From positions 72,047,921-72,111,920 of the forward strand of contig OZ007570.1 in NCBI GenBank assembly GCA_963931925.1: a stretch of 64,000 bases of DNA, read 5' to 3'. The position numbers and the translations under genes are program-made. The notes beneath the pieces are model-generated. The model was not told the DNA's origin. It saw only the letters and a list, made by a program, of their open reading frames with translations, and ran no database searches. Of the stretch, positions 57,535 to 64,000 are shown in pieces. This DNA comes from Onchidella celtica. Taxonomy: Eukaryota; Mollusca; Gastropoda; Systellommatophora; Onchidiidae. Positions within the stretch are counted from its first letter, which is position 1, and each line of letters opens with the position of its first letter.

Positions 57535-58480
57535 AGAAGGCAACGCTTCGCCCCTGCCCACGAGAGCAGTTCAAGCTCTTATGGGGTTGAACTTTTATGT
57601 TAATGCCATGAGAGGCTGTCTTCTTGAGCAGGTCCTATCTATGGCTGTCGTCTCTTCATGCACTCTACTAAGAGTTTGCCATTTCTCATCCTTGTTACCG
57701 ATTGAGGTTCGCCTGCAATACTTTTCACAGTTTTATAGATCACAAAGACTCTCATTTTTGATAACTTCTTTTACATACATTGGGCCCTGATCCCCAAGAA
57801 AGGTGACTAAACCGTTGGTCGTCAATGTTTTTGTCCAGCAGACACATGATTGTAAGTTTCTGCTGACTGGAGGCCCCACCCGGTTCCTCCTGCTTGCGTC
57901 TTTTACTTAAATCGGGATTTAGGGAAGGGTCTAAATTTATTGAAGTACCCATGAGAATTTATCTTTATTGTCCATCCTCGGGGGCTCCCCACCCGCCACC
58001 GAGTCCAACCAGTGGGACACATAGTATTCGGGTATCCAGAACTGTTGTGCTAGGGATACCCAGAGACATACCAGGTCTCGAATCAGAAATGGTTCGATGC
58101 CTATCCGTTTGAGTGGTATGGGCCACACCATCCTCCTTCTTAACGGAAGGCCCAGTCAAACTGGTGTGTCGGTAGAGGGGCAGTCTGCAGACTGGTCCAC
58201 CTCAACCACCAGAATCCCATTCTCCCCTATAACAGGTCGCACCTCACGGTCAACGGGGCGCCCACGCTGTGGGAACGTACACGGTGGTTTTGCTCTCTGC
58301 TAGGCCGGGAACAAACACGACGTGAAAGAAAAGAACGAAAGAAAGCGGGTCAGAAGTCAAAGTAAGGGAGACAACAGCTATCACCCATAAACCGCCACAT
58401 CTCGGCGGGACAGTCGACTATTTGGTGGGCATTTACCACGCTGGAGGTGTACTAAGCGCCTTCTGAAGACTCCTGGAGTC
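57535..58480 (-). mobile_element. I/Nimb-like LINE: 5' UTR and ORF1 N-terminus
   Basis: The minus strand from 58480 matches the 5' UTR of the copies at 14.3 and 10.7 kb. An ORF1 start then follows at about 57952 (MGTSINLDPSLNPDLSKRRK, QEEPGGASSQQKL), continuing in broken frames toward 57540, where the text equals ORF1 at 9.76 kb. The rest of the element is missing. This copy best shows where ORF1 begins. Confidence 0.65.
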
Positions 58481-58489
58481 GGTGGGGCC

Positions 58490-59120
58490 TTTAACGCGAC
58501 TTGCACGTTTTTTTTAAGGGGTGCGTATCTAGTTTCATTGCTATTGATTGCTTCTCAAGTTATATTAATTATTTTTTATTATTAAATTACAGTAGCAATT
58601 AATTAAACAATAGCCATTAACATTTCACCAAAACAATTTAACTACAAAAGGCCTCTATGCTACAATTTACAAAGTAATATTTTTATTTGTACACTTCTTG
58701 TTTTTTTAACTAGCTGAGGTTTCCGGCGTTGTAATTGATAAACCCGTCTCTTCCACTCTCTGTCCTCCCACCATTCTCCTTCTCTCTAAAATACAGTCTC
58801 CCAAGCGCATGAGTGCGCTATGTTCGTCCTTGCTAAAAAACAAAAATTAAACCCAGACATTTTAGTAGCGAAAATTATGAGGTGTCGCGGTATGACCTGA
58901 GTATCAATTATTGTCACCCGTATAGAGATTTTGAAAGGTATACTTTCAGAGGTTTATTCAGTAGCTGGTGTCAAGCATCGGCAAGCGCTGAGATATTATT
59001 GTATACCATTGGTGTTTTTCAAAGTTCTCTGTATTTCTATGAGTCACTCCTGGTTACAAAGAAAATGACAAAGCTAATTCGCACTTCCTTTCTAAATTAT
59101 GAAAGTCAAGATGTTTTCAC
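58490..59120. other. Non-coding DNA downstream of the 59.1-kb exon
   Basis: AT-rich intron start on the minus strand. No repeat recognised. Confidence 0.45.
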
Positions 59121-59306
59121 CTCCACTAACGTATAAAGAACACAGTTTGGGGACGCCGGGGCCAGTCAGTGTAATTTGTTCAATCGCCATCCTTGTTAAA
59201 CAGTGATATTCCAGAGTGCTTGTACTCACAAACCGGATGGCCTTTTCATCACAAGTTGTCTGGTTCTCAAATTCAATGCTTATGACATCGAGCTTGTCTG
59301 AGGAGA
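59121..59306 (-). CDS. Exon: beta-rich segment preceding the FTP lectin-like domain
   Basis: The exon is 186 bp (62 codons) and phase 1 at both ends. The acceptor is a TTTAG-type site at 59307-59308 and the donor is GAG/GTGAAA at 59120-59119. The peptide starts SSDKLDVISIEFENQTTCDE and ends in PKLCSLYVSGG. The last part matches the short strand that runs into F5/8C-like lectin domains in molluscan EGF receptors: its final G plus the first two bases of the exon at 42057 gives SGGRNVAL, a typical domain start. Two cysteines are near the middle and one near the end. No exon further upstream (above 59.3 kb) could be identified, so whether this is part of a second lectin repeat is open. Confidence 0.68.
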
Positions 59307-61195
59307 CTAAAGTTGAAACAAAACAATGTTCAGTGAGACTGCATAAAATCGTAGACACACACGTGGGAGTGGTACAAAAATGCACGACAAATGCAAAATC
59401 AATAAGAAGAGCTAGGCTTATTTGATCATGCATTCTTTGTCTATATCTAATCAGAATCGTACGGTGTTCACTGAAAACTTAGGCATAATTCATAGTAACT
59501 GTCGCGTTCATTCAGAAAGTATTGTGTATAATGTTGTTGCGATATTAATAGTGGGATTGATAAGTCATTATTTTGGGTACAATCGTTTTAAAAAATGATA
59601 GAAGCATAAAACCTGGGGTAAATGCTGCCCTTAGGTTATTTTAAGAAAAAGGTGTTGGCTTCGAAAATTTTTCAAAATGGCTCCCAAAATTCAAGATGAC
59701 GGACACATATTGGAAATGGGCTATCTAACACACGCTATATGTAAATTTAATTGTCTGAAATGCAATTTACATCTGGAAATATGTAACTGTTATGTTAGAA
59801 AAAATTAAATCTTCAATATTAAATGTTTTGATGATAAACAAAACTTCAAGATGGCTGGCAAATTTACGGTGGCCACAGTTGTAATTGTTTTTGAGTGTAG
59901 AAAAATGGCGAAGAAATTGACTATTTTATTATGCAGAAATATCAGACATTTTCACTCCTTTATCATTTAGTGAAGAATAATAACTTTGCAGTCGTTCGGA
60001 GCGTTTGAGAGCAGAAGCGAAAACAAAAAACTGCGGGAAAAGCTTGAAGCAAGAGTGTGCACTTTTCTCCTTATGTACCAAATCCGTCAGTTCGACTTGG
60101 GCGAATTCTTCAAAAACAGCCATCCTCTACATCCATTAACAGCAATTGAAAACTGTATAGAACCCCAGAAAGCAGATATTATCAGCATATGTGCAGAGCT
60201 CAGTGAACAAATAATGTCCAACCACAAACTCATGCACTGATTATAGATGGCCCTGCTTGTGTTCTTTAGTCCATCCAGTAAAAGTTGCGTTTCAGGAGTA
60301 TTCATAAATCAGTTTGTCCGAAAAACAAAAAAAAACTTACGTTCCTGGTTAGATATATGTATATGTCAATAAAATGTTTGATCAAAATAAATCTGACCCC
60401 TGAAGGCCGATGCAAGAAACTGTGAGGGGGTTAGAGTAGACGTAAAGTGACGCCCAACGATAAGGGTACTGAAGAGCTGGTCCATATTTATTTACAAAAC
60501 AATGACAACAAATCAAAATCGTTTCCTCTGCTGGTTAATGGTATATATGTTATACAAATTAACGGTACATATAACATACAAAATGGCATTGTGTAGCAAG
60601 ATTTGAAAACAGCCTACAACATGATAGCCAGGCAGACTACCCGCTGCACATATGAAAAGACCGATTAACAAATAATCGTGCACCTGAAGCCTGTTATTGA
60701 ACGCGCCTGTTTTACAAGTGCCTGTATTCTTTCAAATCACTAAGACATAACAGCTATTGCTGTGCCATTTTGTACCGGCTTAAACTCCGCCGACTGCAGC
60801 AACTTTGAGTCTCCTTTGACAAATCAAGGAAAAGTCGATAGCTATCTATATATAATCAAGGAAGAAGTCTTGTAGCATCAAAATGCAAAGGATTTTTCAT
60901 TCATTCCCTCAGTGGTTGTGGTGCTGCGTCAGCCTTCTTTCTTCAGATATGGAAAGGCATGGGTCGTTCGTTTCAGATGCAATCTTTGCCAAACTGAGCA
61001 GATTGCCAATGAGTGTTGGTAATATTGACATTTGCATGACAAAGAGATTGTAGAGAGATCACCCAATTTACAAATGTCGACAATGCCATAAAAAGTATCT
61101 CACTCAATTCAATTTTTTACCACCAACAGCAGCAGCAGCACTGACAGATAATATTCACAGAGTACCTTACCCAGGGGGTATTATGTGCGGTCAAG
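59307..61195. other. Unassigned DNA upstream of the 59.3-kb exon
   Basis: No further host exon could be proven. A fair splice donor on the minus strand (GTAAGT, 60346-60341) lies next to a short open stretch without recognisable lectin or EGF residues. Plus and minus frames of 60-84 codons at 59.9-60.3 kb match nothing I know. Confidence 0.35.
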
Positions 61196-61199
61196 ATCT

Positions 61200-62400
61200 T
61201 GACCAGAGCCTGTAACTACCCTGGCCAGACCTTGCAGCAGGACTTTTAAATTAGCTTGAAACCTTTGTCAAAAGCACGTGCAGGACATCAGGACTCTCAT
61301 CATGACGATTAACTGTACTCACTGAAGAAGCGATGTACATCCCGGCTGGAAAAATTCCCCATAGCACAGGTCCACGTGAAACAAGGATGAAGACCTGTGG
61401 AACCATGGGAGTGTGTTTTCAGTAAGGAACTTGCACTAAGTTGCAAGCAAAAGAAGTACCTTCATCACTGATCTGCTGGTTGTTCACATTTCCACCTTTT
61501 CATCACTGAGCAACGTGGTGCGAGTTCCTAATTACGAGAATCAAGTCTATAGAGATGTTATGAATTTTTCTTGATGGCAATTTTATGCCATAACAACGTG
61601 TACATAGAAATTCATTGTCAGTACTTGGCTCACAGGTGGACGCTATATACATGTTCATGTATCTCTGGCCCGATCTTGAAATCGCAATAATGTATTCCTT
61701 GTCACAGCTGATGACATTTCGATTTTGCCAAATATTCTGTGTGTGTATGGGTATGGAAAAGAGAGCGAGGGGGGGGGGGGGGTTGCATAAATGTTCATTT
61801 TTCACTATTGATGAAGAGAGGTAAAATTACAATATTTCAATTATTTAGAACTTTATAACTAAAATGTATTTATGATACGGAATGCACTTCACCTAAAACA
61901 GTTGACCCCCTCCCCTGGTAACATGGCCACATCTGTGGAGTTTTAGAATATGGCCAGTGATACAATGATTACTTTTCCTGCTAGAGCCAATTTTCTATTT
62001 ATTGAGGTGGTTTCACTGACAAAAATATGACCAAAATCAGATACCACAGAATGTCGTTATGGCGAATGGCATGTCTGCCTGAGAGACGCTTCTTGAGAAG
62101 GTCAGGCTCAAACCATTGCCTGGAACCTAGGTAATACAGCCTTTAACTGCAAGCAAATGAATTGGCCGGTCATCTTCTCTTTCAGTCCGCACAAATGTCA
62201 TCATGTTAAACGGAATCTGAATCAGGCAATTTACCCACAGTTGTGACGTTCGTTGATATCCTTTTTTTTATCACTCTGAAGATGGCTGAGGTCTGTCATC
62301 GTGTGCACTCTGGTTAAAATGGTAAATGTTGATCTCTAGAAAACCCCAAGGACTAATTTCAGTACTAATTTCAATATTATATATTATCATACTGTTGCTG
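61200..62400 (-). pseudogene. Decayed protein-coding repeat, unrecognised family, copy 2
   Basis: DNA runs parallel to 54480-55600 in the same orientation: GCAGGACTTTTAAATTAG against GCAGGACTTTCTACTTAG, CTCATCATGACGA against CTCATCACGAAGG, and GGCCGGTCATCTTC against GGCCAGTCATCTTC. On the minus strand near 62210 it reads FVRTEREDDRPIHLLAVKG and later KKRLSGRHAIRHN, alignable with copy 1. Frames are broken by stops. Confidence 0.45.
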
Positions 62401-62594
62401 GCCGTCTTGGATTTTGCCGCTATGTTGGATGTTTTATTTTTTTCGTGGCCAACACATTGTTCTTAAACATTATCACACAGAGAATGTTCGTGCTAAGTTT
62501 CATGCTTCTATAATTTTTTGAACACTATAAAGAGTGTCACTAGATGTTTTCACATAAACAAATGCGAAATTGCATTAATATCAGAATCAGTACT

Positions 62595-62930
62595 GAGTTT
62601 GGGGTTGAATTTATTGTGCGCGTCACGACGGCACGGCGACGGTCACTTTGCGTCTTCCGCGGTCTTTTGGGTATTTTATTTATGTTTGGTAGTTTGTTAC
62701 TCTGAACTTCAACAACTGAAAATTCACGAACAGAATTAATGAGTTCCATATCAGTTTTATTGCATTGGTAAACAAATTGATGAAATGTCTTATATTTATA
62801 TACCTGAAATGAAGTCTGAAAATCTATATAGATTTAAGACTTTAATAAATCAAGTTGTGGACATTGGCTTCTTTCAGAAAGGACTAGGCGCGTTTTGAGT
62901 CCACGTAATAATTTTGTGTATGTCTGAGTT
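62595..62930 (-). mobile_element. I/Nimb-like LINE tail
   Basis: GAGTTTGGGGTTGAATTTAT, CACGGCGACGGTCACTTTGC, then TAAATCAAGTTGTGGACATT and TCTTTCAGAAAGGACTAGG in family order, with a diverged terminus. Confidence 0.6.
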
Positions 62931-63785
62931 TGGGTTTGGCCGCTAACATGCACACAGCTTAAATACTGGCACATTTTGTTAAAAAACAACAACAGAAAAC
63001 TACAACACACACACAAACACACACAACTTTAAGGAGCAGCATTAGCTCATGCGTCCATAGTTTAAAAAACAACAACAACATATTGCTTCAACATGCCAGT
63101 AAGAGAAGAAAGTGCTGTGCATGTTCCCTCAACCCCTTCCCGTTTTCAAGGTACCAATTTTAGCACCAGTGACAATCCAGAATTCACGCACCTACTTTCA
63201 TGGCTTTGAGTTTCATATGCAATCTCAGTGGCTTTCAGTGCTCACGGTTTTGTCGTTGTGAAATCAGGAGATGTAAATCTATTTAACCGAGCCTTTTAAA
63301 ATCACTCAGGCCCATTTCAATTCCGTATGCGAAGCCAAATACGAGGTTATAGTAGCACCAATGACAAAAAGTTTAAAAGTCATATTATTTTTGGTTGTTT
63401 TTTTTATGTAAGGACCCAAATAATTCCAATTTCGCATTTCTTAACAAAGTAGATATATGCAATTTGATATAAAAAGTACTATTGTTTTGAAATCGAAACT
63501 ATTTGGACTAAAAGAGCAACTCTGAAACATAAGGAAACCCATTAGCTGACATAACACACTGAACGATATTCAACATTTAAAAATATGAAGAAAAAAAAAT
63601 ATGAAAAAATAATTTAAAAAAAGAAAACTCTTGTCAACAGAGCTTATTGGTTGTTTTATCAAACCACACTGGTCTGTAAAACACAAGTATTTCATGCCTG
63701 AAAGAATTTTGTTATTGTTAAGAAAGAAAATTATAAAAGACAAGAATTTGCCCTGTTTTTGTTTTTGTTGTTGTTGTTGTTGAAA
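62931..63785. other. Non-coding DNA with simple repeats
   Basis: Contains an (AC)n stretch at about 63003-63026 and a (GTT)n stretch at about 63762-63782, the latter immediately before the retroelement fragment. Confidence 0.5.
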
Positions 63786-64000
63786 AAAGCTTCATATGTA
63801 AGTTCCGACTTTGAGAAGGTAGTCGTTAACGCGTTTCGCGCTTCCGTTCTACGTGACTCCGGATGCACGACTATCGGCGTTCGGCAGTCACTAGTCCGTC
63901 CAACACAATTTTTGGATAAGGATGTAGCTTGTATTACTTTTGGCGGATCTGTAGAGCGATTCCGTCTTGCAGAAGTTTATATTGATACACCATTTCTCAC
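63786..64000 (+). CDS. Retroelement aspartic protease region, runs off the window
   Basis: An open plus frame through the right edge contains VLRDSGCTTIGVRQS and FGGSVERFRLAEVYIDTPFL. It aligns with the protease region of the element at 29339-37276 (VLRDTGSTVVGVH, FSGAIEKLPMAKIMIDTPFL), with DSG in place of DTG at the active site. It is therefore another, diverged Gmr1/gypsy-type element. Its 5' side stops at a (GTT)n stretch, so gag is missing or lies elsewhere. Confidence 0.8.

Larger units (their letters stand above)
5049..59306 (-). other. Host gene, 3' portion: FTP-lectin / EGF / transmembrane protein, six exons
   Basis: Six minus-strand exons can be chained by splice phase: 59306-59121, 42057-41827 (or 41833), 38021-37818, 28012-27872, 12381-12244 and 5200-5049. 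Every exon before the last starts and ends in phase 1 with a length divisible by three, and each junction gives a sensible codon (for example GGC at 59121/42057, reading through VSGGRNVAL). The product's C-terminal 349 or so residues are a beta-rich segment, an FTP/F5-8C lectin-like domain, two EGF-like modules, one membrane helix and a short lysine/serine-rich tail, so a type I surface protein. Molluscs have many such lectin-EGF receptors, related by EGF type to MEGF10/PEAR1/SRF proteins. The signal peptide and 5' exons are not found here. Introns are about 17.1, 3.8, 9.8, 15.5 and 7.0 kb. Function is inferred (carbohydrate or particle recognition). The splice pattern is directly visible. Confidence 0.8.

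Noticed and set aside
60330-60440. Another host exon upstream of 59.3 kb
   Set aside because: A GTAAGT donor and a possible CAG acceptor exist, but the enclosed peptide has no lectin or EGF residues and the phase does not fit the phase-1 pattern.

Overview
The window is animal nuclear DNA, most likely from a mollusc and probably a gastropod. It is AT-rich. Its one recognisable host gene is split into short phase-1 exons separated by introns of 4 to 17 kb. The introns are packed with LINEs, LTR elements, a PIF/Harbinger transposon, SINEs and minisatellites. The mollusc call is an inference: it rests on an F-type-lectin (FTP, F5/8C-like) fold joined to MEGF-type EGF repeats, and on the kinds of LINE and SINE present.

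The host gene lies on the minus strand and its 3' portion spans 59306 to 5049. Six exons splice in a consistent phase: a beta-rich segment (59.1-59.3 kb), the FTP lectin-like N half (41.8-42.1 kb), the FTP C half (37.8-38.0 kb), two EGF-like exons (27.9-28.0 and 12.2-12.4 kb), and a last exon with a transmembrane helix and a short tail (5.05-5.20 kb). Together they encode about 349 residues of a type I membrane protein. The 5' exons are not visible here. Its 3' end looks tandemly duplicated: one unit kept the EGF exon and the other kept the membrane exon.

Inside the intron at 28.0-37.8 kb is a young LTR retrotransposon (29339-37276) in the opposite orientation to the gene. It has 1239-bp LTRs with one mismatch seen between them and a 5-bp target duplication (GTTTA). 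Its tRNA-Pro-type primer site is duplicated. It carries a gag-protease reading frame followed by integrase upstream of reverse transcriptase/RNase H. This is the Gmr1-type order, unusual for a Ty3/gypsy element. The integrase core is deleted and gag-pol has a nonsense codon. Two solo LTRs of the same family lie at 5826-7021 (+) and 8609-9392 (-), each with a perfect 5-bp duplication. A related protease fragment runs off the right edge.

The second major component is an I/Nimb-like LINE family, almost always on the minus strand (gene sense), with about a dozen 3'-end copies. One large copy runs from about 50.0 to 42.2 kb. It is interrupted by a Harbinger element (43424-45678, TTA duplication, itself hit by a LINE fragment) and by an RTE-like LINE (about 48.35-49.82 kb). 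Other items are an RNase-H-bearing LINE fragment (3.5-4.6 kb, +), a tRNA-derived SINE with a 14-bp duplication (51.1-51.6 kb), a 46-bp minisatellite (18.44-18.73 kb), a decayed AAGAATT array (22.0-23.0 kb), and two diverged copies of an unrecognised protein-coding repeat (53.4-55.6 and 61.2-62.4 kb).
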